The translations under genes were made by a program, and so were the position numbers. Below the pieces are notes generated by a model. That model did no database searches, had not been told where the DNA came from, and saw only the letters and a program-made list of their open reading frames with translations. Positions 44,246 to 53,612 of a DNA stretch of 64,000 nucleotides are shown here, piece by piece; position 1 is the first letter of the stretch; every line of letters begins with the position of its first letter. Source of the stretch: Candidatus Methanoliparum thermophilum (GTDB lineage Archaea > Halobacteriota > Methanoliparia > Methanoliparales > Methanoliparaceae); contig RXIF01000002.1 of the NCBI GenBank assembly GCA_004212075.1, forward strand, positions 62,001 through 126,000, given 5' to 3'.

Positions 44246-45601
44246 ATGGGTAATGGTAATATAATATCAAATTTAAATAGCAAAAAAGAAGTATTCATCT
44301 CTGTATTTCTTGCTATCCTATCTTTTTTTATACCATTACTCGATAAAAAAGTAATAATATTAATTTTAGCTCTATCTCTTGGATTTTTTTTATATATAAA
44401 GGTAAAAATAGTTTATTATCATCTGTTTGAGTCGTTGATTATCTTTTCATGTCTGACCATTATCGGTTTACCCGAATTTTTTATAAGTTATGCTATAATA
44501 ATCTTCTTATTAATATATTGGATAAAAAAGATATATAAAGACGATAAAGATGAGGATTTTCTAATAATACGAGATGTTGCAAATCGAAGATTTGCGGCTC
44601 ACAAACCTTTGGTTTGTGATGTTTTTATAATATTCTTCTCTATTGTTTTGATATTTTTATTCACTCTATTCTACGAACAAATCGGGCTATCAATGATACA
44701 GACCAACCTGGTATTTTTAATATCCATATTGGGGATAATCTTAGCAATACTCTTCTCTACACTCACAGATTATGAAAGGTATGGTTGGGTAATCCCTTCT
44801 ATGTCGATATTTATGATGTGGGTATTTTATTCTTTTGCGTGGATCTGTTCATATATACCTCCACCAAAACGTTACGTAGTCTTCGTTCTTGCCTTGATGA
44901 TAGCGATAGGATATATATCGGTTAAGACAAATCTTTTAGACATATCAGGCGTGCATAGCAGCACTCTGCTTGGCTTGACCGTTATGATTTTTGGAGGCTT
45001 AAGATGGTTTTTCATTCTATTATCCTTCTATATCGTTGGATGCATATCTACGAGATACAAATATGATTATAAATATTCGCTAGGGATAGTAGAAGGGAAA
45101 AAAGGAGAGAGAGGCTACGCCAACGTCTTTGGTAATGGACTTGCAGGTACGATCTGCGCTATAAGCTATGGTATATCACACAGTATAAGTACATTGACAG
45201 GATCGTTTCTCTTATTATTGGCTTTTATTGGATCTATTGCAACAGCAACAGGAGACACCATGGCAAGTGAGATAGGAGAGACTTACAAAGGTAAGACTGT
45301 ATCGATCATAAATTTAAAGCCTGTACCTGCAGGAACTAACGGTGGAATATCAAAATTGGGAGAATTATCTGCTTTAATTGGAGCTTTTATAATCTATTCG
45401 GTTGCTTTAATATCAAATCTACCTATAAATAACTTAGATAGTCTGGTTGCAATCATATTTGGTAGTTTCATTGGAGTAAATATAGATAGCATTTTAGGTG
45501 CTACTATAGAGGATAAGTACCTCAATAATAGCCTTGTAAATCTCATTGCCACATCTATGGGTGGATTGTCTACTGTTCTAATTTATGTGATGATCAGGTA
45601 A
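44246..45601 (+). CDS. DUF92/TMEM19-family membrane protein with repeat insertion
   Basis: A polytopic membrane protein of 451 residues with about ten hydrophobic segments. The DUF92 core is residues about 230-450, with GVHSSTLLGLTVMIFGGLRW, GNGLAGTI, ATATGDTMASEIG and LKPVPAGTNGGISKLGELS. Relatives phosphorylate isoprenols such as phytol, which would fit archaeal lipid or side-chain recycling. Residues about 111-125 (VANRRFAAHKPLVCD), in the loop after the first hydrophobic cluster, come from a palindromic repeat inserted in frame. tbp and this gene are co-transcribed. Confidence 0.85.
   Translation: MGNGNIISNLNSKKEVFISVFLAILSFFIPLLDKKVIILILALSLGFFLYIKVKIVYYHLFESLIIFSCLTIIGLPEFFISYAIIIFLLIYWIKKIYKDDKDEDFLIIRDVANRRFAAHKPLVCDVFIIFFSIVLIFLFTLFYEQIGLSMIQTNLVFLISILGIILAILFSTLTDYERYGWVIPSMSIFMMWVFYSFAWICSYIPPPKRYVVFVLALMIAIGYISVKTNLLDISGVHSSTLLGLTVMIFGGLRWFFILLSFYIVGCISTRYKYDYKYSLGIVEGKKGERGYANVFGNGLAGTICAISYGISHSISTLTGSFLLLLAFIGSIATATGDTMASEIGETYKGKTVSIINLKPVPAGTNGGISKLGELSALIGAFIIYSVALISNLPINNLDSLVAIIFGSFIGVNIDSILGATIEDKYLNNSLVNLIATSMGGLSTVLIYVMIR
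44578..44618. repeat. Palindromic element inside the DUF92 gene
   Basis: GCAAATC-GAA-GATTTGC (44579-44595), a GGCT linker, and CACAAACC-TTT-GGTTTGTG (44600-44618). The whole is read through without a stop and encodes ANRRFAAHKPLVCD, which parallels the peptide ITNxRFVxYESxI of the tmk copies. Confidence 0.85.
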
Positions 45602-45626
45602 TATCAAAATATTATGATAAATCTCA

Positions 45627-46145
45627 TTATAAACCCAGTTTTTTGTATTTTTTTGATAATTCACCGTAAGAATTTCTCATCATCTCGCTATCTATCCATA
45701 TCTCCAGATCATCCGAGATTTTGCCCTTAATTTTAGCTGGTACTCCTGCTATAAATGATTCGTCAGGGATCTTCATACCTTCAAGGACGACAGATCCACC
45801 TGCGATTACGCATCTGTCATTTATCTCAACATCGTGTAAGACAGTAGCATTCATACCTATTAGAACATTATTTCCAATCTTCTTACCATGAAATACTGCA
45901 GAATGTCCTATTATTACGTTATCTCCTATCTCGACACCACCAGTACCATGTATCACGACGTTATCCTCTATATGAACATTCTTTCCTACATTAATCCTGC
46001 CAAAATCTGCTCTTAAAACAGCGCCAGGCCAGACACTAGAATCTTCTCCTATCTCCACATCACCAACTATATAAGAAAACTCGTTGATATATGCAGAATC
46101 TGCAATTTTGGGTATCTTCCCATCAAAAGTCCGTATCATATCCAA
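45627..46145 (-). CDS. Gamma-class carbonic anhydrase-like hexapeptide protein
   Basis: A left-handed beta-helix trimer of the Cam/CamH type. Hexapeptide repeats run from about residue 30 to 150. The three metal ligands are VVIHGTGG, IIGHSAVFHGKKIG (two histidines). The 172-residue length matches CamH without signal peptide. It would hydrate CO2 or act in acyl-CoA/carnitine-related chemistry as some family members do. It could start at the second Met (46139). Confidence 0.88.
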   Translation of the reverse strand: MDMIRTFDGKIPKIADSAYINEFSYIVGDVEIGEDSSVWPGAVLRADFGRINVGKNVHIEDNVVIHGTGGVEIGDNVIIGHSAVFHGKKIGNNVLIGMNATVLHDVEINDRCVIAGGSVVLEGMKIPDESFIAGVPAKIKGKISDDLEIWIDSEMMRNSYGELSKKYKKLGL

Positions 46146-46185
46146 TCGATATATTTGTTATTATTTTTATCTATATATATGTATG

Positions 46186-47034
46186 TTAAAAATCAAAATC
46201 TTTGAATAGATCTGATGCAATTTTTTTGACCTTTTCTATTCTCTCGCTCGATCTGGCAGGTCTATATCTCACTTTTTTCATAGGTTTGATAAGGTCTTTT
46301 ATCTGATTAGTGGAGATCTCTTTAAGGTAGGATACTGTAGTAATCTCAACCGCATCAAGATACTTTTCAGGCTCATATACATATATGTTCCATGGCTCGA
46401 CACCTATAACCAGATCTAACTCTTTAAAAAAGGAGTTCCATGGCAAAGCTATATCTCCATAGCTTTCTATGATCACTAAATCAAAATCTTTCCTTATCTT
46501 ACTATATATCGAGTATATCGCCTTATCATAGTAGTATCTTACTAACGTATTGAACGTTTCTATATCCTCTATATCGTATATATCATCCGCATTGTCTTTC
46601 AGATTCTTCAAAAATTTTTCTTTATCGAGAGATTCAAAAGATGCTATTTTATTATTCAATAGGATAGTTTTTAGATGATTATCGTCCAGGAACGTGATCC
46701 TGTCCACCAAAAAATTAGGTATTCTTGTCAAAGGATCTATCAACGCTGGTTCATTCCAGAGACGATGAACAGGATTTATTAATTCCTCCTTTATCGGTTT
46801 ATCAATCTTACCGTCCAATTCTTTTTTTAATAATTTTGCATCGTTTGAGTATAATCTTCCTTCTTCCAAAGTATCACATACCTGGTCGTAATGTCTCCAT
46901 ATATTATTTCCAGATAATGGTTTAAATCCGGTTGCGTTGATGCCGTTCTCTAAAAAATATCTTAAAAAAGCACGAGATATTGTCGTTTTTCCAGATACCT
47001 CATCTCTAAATCCTACGATCATAAGGTTTGGCAT
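46186..47034 (-). CDS. P-loop NTPase, dethiobiotin-synthetase-like (archaeal)
   Basis: The 282-residue protein starts MPNLMIVGFRDEVSGKTTIS, a P-loop of the deviant SIMIBI type, followed by GFKPLSGNNIWRHYDQ, which resembles the dethiobiotin synthetase fold. Later, FDLVIIESYGDIALPWNSFF gives the Walker B region. No biotin gene is nearby. The family is archaeal and uncharacterised as far as I know. Confidence 0.65.
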   Translation of the reverse strand: MPNLMIVGFRDEVSGKTTISRAFLRYFLENGINATGFKPLSGNNIWRHYDQVCDTLEEGRLYSNDAKLLKKELDGKIDKPIKEELINPVHRLWNEPALIDPLTRIPNFLVDRITFLDDNHLKTILLNNKIASFESLDKEKFLKNLKDNADDIYDIEDIETFNTLVRYYYDKAIYSIYSKIRKDFDLVIIESYGDIALPWNSFFKELDLVIGVEPWNIYVYEPEKYLDAVEITTVSYLKEISTNQIKDLIKPMKKVRYRPARSSERIEKVKKIASDLFKDFDF

Positions 47035-47090
47035 GGTTTTACTTCTCTTTTGCTTTTATAAATAATTTCCATAAAAGATATTCTTGGTTA

Positions 47091-47660
47091 TTATTTTATC
47101 TCCTTGAATTCGGAAACAGGTGCACCACAAACAGGACAGGTTTTAGGAGGCGCTTCTCCGATGCTTATAAACCCACAATTTTCGCAGATAAAATATTTTT
47201 CCTCATCTATATCCTTATTTTCCTCTATAATTGGCAAAAATTGTTCTAGTAAGCTTTTATGTCCTTTTTCAACTTTAATGATCCAATTAAATGCTATTCC
47301 AGCCTCACTTTTCCCATATTCTATTGCTTTTTTAGCTAATGCAGGATATACGTCATTAATATCACAATCTTCCTCATCTATTCTCTTTTTAATAGCCTTT
47401 GTGATATCTCCTATCTCACCTAAGCCGTCTATAATATTCATAGAATGGATCGTTTCTGACTCTGCTACCGCCCTAAAAAACTTTGCCAGATTTGATAACC
47501 CGTTATCTTCTGCCGATCGTGCAAATGCTAAGTAAACCGTTCTTTCCAAGCTTTCCCGTCCTAATGCATACCTCATTCCTTCTTCCAAATCTGATATACC
47601 TCTACCACCAATAAAACATTCTTTGGACAGCAGATACTCAGCAATATCTTTTTCATCCAT
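47091..47660 (-). CDS. Rubrerythrin
   Basis: Rubrerythrin reduces peroxide. The N-terminal ferritin-like four-helix domain has the diiron ligands in EEGMRYALG, AVAESETIHSM and FNWIIKVEKGHKSLLEQF. The C-terminal rubredoxin-like domain has FICENCGFIS and TCPVCGAPVSEF. I place the start at Met7 of the longer frame (47660). An oxidative-stress defence function suits a strict anaerobe. Confidence 0.92.
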   Translation of the reverse strand: MDEKDIAEYLLSKECFIGGRGISDLEEGMRYALGRESLERTVYLAFARSAEDNGLSNLAKFFRAVAESETIHSMNIIDGLGEIGDITKAIKKRIDEEDCDINDVYPALAKKAIEYGKSEAGIAFNWIIKVEKGHKSLLEQFLPIIEENKDIDEEKYFICENCGFISIGEAPPKTCPVCGAPVSEFKEIK

Positions 47661-47748
47661 AAGTATAAAAGTTATCACTATTTAATATAAATACATCTGT
47701 ATCATTAAGGTTAGATTTAAATAATCCGAAAAATTATAAAGAACGAAT

Positions 47749-48024
47749 ATGTTTGCACGGGCAAAGATTATCGTAAAAGGAAAGGTACAAGGGGTATTCT
47801 ACAGGGTATTTACCCAAAAGAATGCATTAAAATTAGGATTAAAAGGTTGGACGAGGAATCTTCCCAACGGAGATGTGGAGATTATCTGTGAGGGAGATAA
47901 AGAGAGTATAGAAGAACTGATAAAAAAACTATGGGAAGGACCTCCTCTCTCTAAAGTAGATAATGTTGAGATATGTTGGGAAGAGTATAAGTCCGAATTT
48001 AAGGATTTTACCATCAAATACTGA
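47749..48024 (+). CDS. acyP: Acylphosphatase
   Basis: A 91-residue acylphosphatase with the active-site loop GKVQGVFYRVFTQ (Arg) and GLKGWTRNLPNGDVEI (Asn). It hydrolyses acyl-phosphates. It converges on the acyl-CoA synthetase gene with a 14-bp gap. Confidence 0.93.
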   Translation: MFARAKIIVKGKVQGVFYRVFTQKNALKLGLKGWTRNLPNGDVEIICEGDKESIEELIKKLWEGPPLSKVDNVEICWEEYKSEFKDFTIKY

Positions 48025-48038
48025 TAAAATACATCTAT

Positions 48039-49988
48039 CTACTCTTTATCTTCTCTTCGCTTTTTCCCAAAATAGTATGAGTAATGTGCATAATATGGTC
48101 CCATCTTTTTTATCTCCTCCTCTCTTAGCTGTTTTTTCAAAATTTTACCTGTGGCAGTTTTAGGCAGCGAGTCTCTAAATTCTATCTGTTTAGGAACAGC
48201 ATACGGCGGAAGTTTCTTTCTCAAATAATCTAAAATATCTTCTTCTCTAAGTTTATCTTCGTATCCTTTTCCTGGGACTATTATAACCTTTATCAGATCA
48301 CTCCCTGGCCTGGAAGGATCTGGATAGCCTATGGTTGCCACCTCTTCTACACCAGGATATCCGTATAACATATCATCGATCTCTCTTGGATATACCTTAT
48401 AACCGGATACGTTTATCATATCTTTGACCTTATCTACTATAAACATTCGTCCCCATTCATCTATCTTTACTACATCACCCGTATGAATGAATCCGTCTTC
48501 ATCAATGCCTGAACCGATATCAGGCCAATAGCCGAGCATCTGCCACGGTGCTCTTAAGCACATCTCACCAAACATCTCTTCTTTCACTACTACATCGATA
48601 GGTATCTCTTCTTCGGTAAAAATATCCCTGATTTTTACATCTGTATCTACTGCAGGAACTCCTATCGTACCCATTATCTCTTTTTTTCTCCCGTCCAGAG
48701 TGGTTAATGTATTTCTAGATATGAATATTATAATCCTATTTATCAGCAATCCAAGATCCTTAGGAGATAATAGGTTTAATATACTCTTTATCTGCTGATA
48801 TATCTCGATCGTCTTAAAAAAATTGTTTAAAAGTTGGAATACCTCACCTGTCCGTTCTTCACTACCAAAAATCGGAGTAAGAACTGATATTAACGATGGA
48901 ACATGTGTTACAGGAGCAAATTCTGCCAAGCCATATGCCTCCATCATGATACTTCTAGTCTTTTCTTCGAATTGCATATGAATCATTGGTGAAAGAGGCA
49001 TAGAACCTGATACGGCAATAAGTCCAAGATCCTCCACATCATCCTCTTTTAAAACCTTCATGTATTGAACAGGAGCACCAAAACAGATCACTGGATTATA
49101 CTTCCGAGCTAATTTGACAAACTCTTTCGTATCTCTCGGATCGGTTATTAATAAGACGCCATATCCGTGCCTTAAGCCTATAATCGTCATTCCATGCCCA
49201 TAGGTATGATATTGGGGTAAAGGCATCAGTATCCGTAACAACCCGTCACATAGATTAATGATCGGTTCAGGTAGTATCGATCCAAAAAAACTTACCGTAT
49301 GTGCAACCAATCCATAATGAGAGAGCATTACACCTTTTGGAATACCTGTAGCGCCACCTGTATATGATATAATAGCGATATCCCTCTTTGGATCGATATC
49401 TACTTTAGGTGGGTTAGGAGGATATTTATCGATCAAGTCTGTGAGCCATAATACATCTTTTTCAAGATGATCTGGTTTATTTAAAGAGTAGTCTTCTTTT
49501 TTTGTAAGGATTATATTATTTATTCGTGTTAATTCTGCCACTTTTTTAATTTTAGTTATTAAGTCTCCTTCGTTCACGTTTGTATAACAACAAATTACAT
49601 TCTGGCATTCAGTCATCTTGAACTTGTTAGCCAAACCATCTACCGAATCTATTACGCTAGCCGGTAGATGTATCGCACCGATTTTGGTGATTGCAAAATC
49701 TGATATAACGTATTGGATAGAAGTAGGAAGAACAGTAGCTACTACGTCTCCTTTTTTAATACCTAAATCTGCTAATGCTGTGGCAAGCCTATCCACATGA
49801 TCTTTCAACTCTTTAAACGTTATCTCGTAATCGAATTGAGCCAATGCCATATTATTAGGCCATTTTTCAGCTGGCTCGTCGAGATGATACTCGGTATATG
49901 TCTTTATCGGATAAGGCTCGAATGTTTCAGGAAGCGACATGAAATCATATAGTCTTAACCAAGGCTTTTTCAAATATTTTATCTTCAT
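48039..49988 (-). CDS. AMP-forming long-chain acyl-CoA synthetase with insertion
   Basis: This enzyme activates a carboxylic acid with ATP and CoA. Conserved motifs: YTGGATGIPKG (209-219), EAYGLAE, IHTGDVVKIDEWGRMFIVDK, and the lysine motif LPKTATGKIL. The 649 residues include an extra segment of about 75 residues (about 364-438, LISVLTPIFG to RKKEIMG) between EFAPVTHVPS and TIGVPAVDTDV, rich in amphipathic helix. It may bind the membrane or lipid. It likely activates fatty acids derived from alkanes for the beta-oxidation genes at 23-27 kb. Confidence 0.92.
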   Translation of the reverse strand: MKIKYLKKPWLRLYDFMSLPETFEPYPIKTYTEYHLDEPAEKWPNNMALAQFDYEITFKELKDHVDRLATALADLGIKKGDVVATVLPTSIQYVISDFAITKIGAIHLPASVIDSVDGLANKFKMTECQNVICCYTNVNEGDLITKIKKVAELTRINNIILTKKEDYSLNKPDHLEKDVLWLTDLIDKYPPNPPKVDIDPKRDIAIISYTGGATGIPKGVMLSHYGLVAHTVSFFGSILPEPIINLCDGLLRILMPLPQYHTYGHGMTIIGLRHGYGVLLITDPRDTKEFVKLARKYNPVICFGAPVQYMKVLKEDDVEDLGLIAVSGSMPLSPMIHMQFEEKTRSIMMEAYGLAEFAPVTHVPSLISVLTPIFGSEERTGEVFQLLNNFFKTIEIYQQIKSILNLLSPKDLGLLINRIIIFISRNTLTTLDGRKKEIMGTIGVPAVDTDVKIRDIFTEEEIPIDVVVKEEMFGEMCLRAPWQMLGYWPDIGSGIDEDGFIHTGDVVKIDEWGRMFIVDKVKDMINVSGYKVYPREIDDMLYGYPGVEEVATIGYPDPSRPGSDLIKVIIVPGKGYEDKLREEDILDYLRKKLPPYAVPKQIEFRDSLPKTATGKILKKQLREEEIKKMGPYYAHYSYYFGKKRREDKE

Positions 49989-50126
49989 TATATACTCCTC
50001 TTTGTTATAAGATAATTGTAAATAATCTATATTATAAAATACGAAAGGATGATATATAAATATTTTTGATGCTATAATCTTAAAAAATTTATTAGCCTAA
50101 AGTCTAAACGTATAACTAGGATAATG

Positions 50127-50876
50127 TTACAAGTCTTTGACTTGTAATGGCTCTTTCGTTATCTTTAAGAAGATATCCTCCAATGTTGATGTTGGTGGGC
50201 TTCTATACATATCTCTAAGTTCTTTAAGGGTTCCTGTCGTTATTAAATTGCCTTTGTTGAATACTCCAACAGTTGTACAGAGCCTTTCTGCCACGTCTAG
50301 TATATGGGTGGATAACAATATTGTACAACCACCTTCTGCTTTTTCACGAATAATATCTTTAAAATTCTTCTGGCTCATCGGGTCCAGCCCGTTTAACGGC
50401 TCGTCCAATAGCAATACCTTTGGATCATTTATTAATGTCGCCATTATCGCCACTTTCTGCCTCATACCATGGGATAACGATCCTATATAACTTTTTAATT
50501 TATCTTTTAAATCAAATATCTCACCATAATCTATTATCCGTCTTTCTAACGTATCTTTTTTTACTCTTTTGAGACTACCAATAAAGGTTAGAAACTCCTC
50601 AATGGTTAGATACTCGTAAAGACTTGGGTCTTCTGGTAAATATCCTGTGTATTGTTTGTAATTATTTACATCATTCTCGCCAAGCACAAATATCTCCCCA
50701 TAAGTCGGTTTAAGAAGCCCAATAATCATTTTAATTGTTGTACTTTTTCCTGCACCGTTAGGTCCTAAAAGACCAAATATTTCGCCTTTATTGATGATTA
50801 AATTGAGATTATCAACCGCTACAAAATCACCAAACTTTTTAGTCAGGTTAATTGTCCGTATTGCCTCTTCAATCAT
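50127..50876 (-). CDS. ABC transporter ATP-binding protein
   Basis: A single ABC ATPase of 249 residues: Walker A LLGPNGAGKSTT, Q-loop region GYLPEDPSLYEYLT, signature LSHGMRQKV, Walker B VLLLDEPLNGLDP, and H-loop LSTHILD. It resembles ABC-2 type exporters. The permease is not in the window. The last residues, LQVKDL, and the stop are encoded by a palindromic repeat, matching hisS and mer in pattern. The gene sits 11 bp downstream of aroD on the same strand. Confidence 0.9.
   Translation of the reverse strand: MIEEAIRTINLTKKFGDFVAVDNLNLIINKGEIFGLLGPNGAGKSTTIKMIIGLLKPTYGEIFVLGENDVNNYKQYTGYLPEDPSLYEYLTIEEFLTFIGSLKRVKKDTLERRIIDYGEIFDLKDKLKSYIGSLSHGMRQKVAIMATLINDPKVLLLDEPLNGLDPMSQKNFKDIIREKAEGGCTILLSTHILDVAERLCTTVGVFNKGNLITTGTLKELRDMYRSPPTSTLEDIFLKITKEPLQVKDL
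50128..50148. repeat. Palindromic element unit at the 3' end of the ABC gene
   Basis: TTACAAGTC-TTT-GACTTGTAA, a perfect 9-bp stem with a 3-nt loop. Read on the minus strand it encodes LQVKDL and the stop codon. This is the rightmost copy I find in the window. Confidence 0.8.
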
Positions 50877-50887
50877 GATAAATCACT

Positions 50888-51583
50888 TTATGAAAGAATT
50901 CTTAATATACTTTTTAAATCTTGAATCGATATCTGACCAGGAGCCTTCGCCTCACAAACATATGTATAAGCAAAGATCGATCCATAAAATGGCAGAGAGA
51001 TTCTTGATATCCTGCCTATCTCACCCATAGATATACTTACGATGGGTATCTTTTTTGAATACTCTATGGTCAATTCTTCTAATAAAAAGACATCATATAT
51101 ATCCGTTGCCATGAACGCAACTTTTGGGATATCACCGATACTAGCACATTCTTCAATGATATCCTTTATCAATCTTTTTTGAGGTGTCTTTTTAAAATCA
51201 TGGTAAGAAACTATCAGTTTTTTGTTAAAATCTTTGCAGAAATCTTTGATCTTATCTAAATTCTTAGATCTTAACTCTATATCAAGATAATCTGAGAAAT
51301 GCAACACTTTTTCAAATAGATCGGCTTGATCCTCCTCCTTACAAAACCCACCCTCTTTATCCGATCTACACGTAGCAATAATCGGTTTTTTTGATCTTTC
51401 TGCAAAATCGGAGAAGGATTTAAAGAAACTCCTGTTTTTTTGCTCAACTAGATCCAACCGCAACTCTACTATATCTGTCCCGGCATTATCTGCAACAATC
51501 GCTTCTTCTATATTTTTAACGGTCGTAACTATATAGAACTTTCTATCTAAAGATCCATGATATGTTACATAGAGATCGTTCAT
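50888..51583 (-). CDS. aroD: 3-dehydroquinate dehydratase, type I
   Basis: Type I dehydroquinase acts by a Schiff-base lysine in the shikimate pathway. Landmarks are DIVELRLDLVE, IATCRSDKEGG, LDIELRSK, LIVSYHDFKKTP (catalytic His) and IPKVAFMATD (Lys), with SMGEIGRISRI near the end. The 231-residue length fits. It follows the DHQ synthase II gene with a 14-bp gap. Confidence 0.93.
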   Translation of the reverse strand: MNDLYVTYHGSLDRKFYIVTTVKNIEEAIVADNAGTDIVELRLDLVEQKNRSFFKSFSDFAERSKKPIIATCRSDKEGGFCKEEDQADLFEKVLHFSDYLDIELRSKNLDKIKDFCKDFNKKLIVSYHDFKKTPQKRLIKDIIEECASIGDIPKVAFMATDIYDVFLLEELTIEYSKKIPIVSISMGEIGRISRISLPFYGSIFAYTYVCEAKAPGQISIQDLKSILRILS

Positions 51584-51597
51584 TTTCTATATACTAT

Positions 51598-52716
51598 CTA
51601 TCTTTCTATGATAAATTCCTCAATCTCTGACCCAAAATGTCTACCTTTCTTTGTAAGATAGGCAAGAACTTCGTCCTCTTCCTTGATCTGTGATACAGAT
51701 ATAGGTTTTCCATCTGATTTAACAAGATTCACCGTCTCGGCATTCTGTAATATCACTTCTATCTTACCGTTACCGTCTTTCTCGGCAGATATCAAGATTA
51801 GAGGCCTTTTTTCTATCTTGACCCGTCCAATCACTGCTTTTTTGATACTCCCATTACTGCTAACTATTAAGACTTCGTCCCCTCCTTTTAATTCAGAAAG
51901 ATAGTTCGTCCTCTCTCCATTCATTACATAAGAATGAATAGCACCAGCATTTACCCTGAATGGTCTAGATGAGACATATTCTGACTCGTTTACCTCAGCT
52001 TGAACTAAAAAAAATCCAGATGAAAACGAGCCGATCAACATACCTTCCCCTTCGTTCATGATAGAACAGGTATCGATGCATACTCGATCCCCCATCCCGA
52101 CCTTGCTGACCTTTACCACCTTGACAGGTTCTAATTTGATAGAAAAAGATCTCTCTCTCAGATCAGAGACACTTTTTATCATATTCCTATCTGTTTTATC
52201 TTTAAGCGACAATAAGACCCCATCTACACCCTTCTCCATCGTCTCAAATGCTACCTTTGCATCCTCTACCGTCTCGACACCCATTATAATCTTCGTCTTA
52301 GCATTCTGCAATCCGGTTATTATGTTCTCTGTAGGTACTATCTTCCAATCTCTTCCTATAACGATCAGATAATCACATAACCTTCCCAACTCTACAGCAC
52401 GTTCCTCATACTCTTTGTTTAATATGCATATATAATATGCAATAATCTTATCCTTCTTTTTTATATCTTCTATCTTTTTAAGATCCATCGAATCTGATAA
52501 GTCTTTAGGTAAAGGTTTAGTCCCATCCCCTTCACTACCTCTTCCTACTATCACTATATCCCCATCGTTATAGTTTGCAATCCGAATATTACCTATCGTC
52601 TTTGCTAGTTCTATATCATCGGTCAGTATCGTATCTACACCCAATTCCAAGCAATCAACGATCAAATCTTTTTTATTTTTTTGATCTATCTCTACCCATA
52701 ACTCCTTCCTCTGCAT
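51598..52716 (-). CDS. 3-dehydroquinate synthase II (archaeal)
   Basis: This NAD-dependent archaeal enzyme (MJ1249 family) converts 2-amino-3,7-dideoxy-heptulosonate to 3-dehydroquinate. The 372-residue protein has the family elements KELWVEIDQKNK, GAIHSYV, YLSELKGGDEVLIV and the C-terminal GRHFGSEIEEFIIER. It works with the aldolase-type enzyme encoded just upstream, replacing the DAHP route. Confidence 0.92.
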   Translation of the reverse strand: MQRKELWVEIDQKNKKDLIVDCLELGVDTILTDDIELAKTIGNIRIANYNDGDIVIVGRGSEGDGTKPLPKDLSDSMDLKKIEDIKKKDKIIAYYICILNKEYEERAVELGRLCDYLIVIGRDWKIVPTENIITGLQNAKTKIIMGVETVEDAKVAFETMEKGVDGVLLSLKDKTDRNMIKSVSDLRERSFSIKLEPVKVVKVSKVGMGDRVCIDTCSIMNEGEGMLIGSFSSGFFLVQAEVNESEYVSSRPFRVNAGAIHSYVMNGERTNYLSELKGGDEVLIVSSNGSIKKAVIGRVKIEKRPLILISAEKDGNGKIEVILQNAETVNLVKSDGKPISVSQIKEEDEVLAYLTKKGRHFGSEIEEFIIER

Positions 52717-52725
52717 GCTTTAACC

Positions 52726-53523
52726 TCAACCGAGCCGTTCTAACGCCTCTTTGACACTTAAGCCTTTATGAACTATATCTTTTATTGCTAATGTGATAGC
52801 AGTTGGATTATCATGTTGAAATAGATTTCTTCCAATCGATACGCCTATCGCACCAGCATCTATAGCTCCTTTTACCATCTCTAACAACTTTATATCGGAA
52901 TCTATCTTAGGACCTCCTGCAATTACAACCGGTACAGAACAACCCTCTATAACCCTAGAAAAAGAATCTTGATCACCAGTATAATTTGTCTTTATGATAT
53001 CCGCACCGAGTTCAGCCCCGACCCTTGCCACATGGGATACCACTCTCGAATCGAACTGGTCTGGTATTCTCTCTCCCCTCGGGTACATCATAGCAAGGAG
53101 AGGCATGCTCCACTCATCACATTCTTTACTTATTCTTCCGAATTCTTTGAGTTGATCCGCTTCTGTCTTGGATCCTATATTTATATGGATGCTCACCATA
53201 TCCGCACCCAATCTTAGCGCCTCTACTACATCACAGACTATTACTTTATCGTCCGGATCTAATCCAATAGACGTAGAAGCGCTCATATGCACTATCAAAC
53301 CTATATCTTTACCGTAACCTCTGTGACCCTTGCTAATCATCCCTTTATGCATCAAAACAGCGTTTGCCCCGCCTTCTGCAACCATGTTTATAGTTTCAGA
53401 TAGTTTTGTAAGACCTTTAACCGGTCCCATAGATACTCCGTGATCTAATGGTACTATTATGGTTCTCTTTGTATTCCTGTCTCTAATCCTATCCATCCTT
53501 ATTAATTTTCCAATATCTGTCAT
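52726..53523 (-). CDS. 2-amino-3,7-dideoxy-D-threo-hept-6-ulosonate synthase
   Basis: A class I aldolase-like enzyme (MJ0400 family) that starts archaeal aromatic amino acid synthesis from 6-deoxy-5-ketofructose phosphate and aspartate semialdehyde. It has [44 protein letters not shown] (Schiff-base Lys) and [12 protein letters not shown]. It opens the three-gene aro unit. Confidence 0.93.
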   Translation of the reverse strand: MTDIGKLIRMDRIRDRNTKRTIIVPLDHGVSMGPVKGLTKLSETINMVAEGGANAVLMHKGMISKGHRGYGKDIGLIVHMSASTSIGLDPDDKVIVCDVVEALRLGADMVSIHINIGSKTEADQLKEFGRISKECDEWSMPLLAMMYPRGERIPDQFDSRVVSHVARVGAELGADIIKTNYTGDQDSFSRVIEGCSVPVVIAGGPKIDSDIKLLEMVKGAIDAGAIGVSIGRNLFQHDNPTAITLAIKDIVHKGLSVKEALERLG

Positions 53524-53612
53524 GTATTTACACCTTGTATTTTAGATACTTTGCTATATGTTAGCACATAACAAACCAATAATAACACAACTGGTATTTA
53601 AATTTTTTTAGA

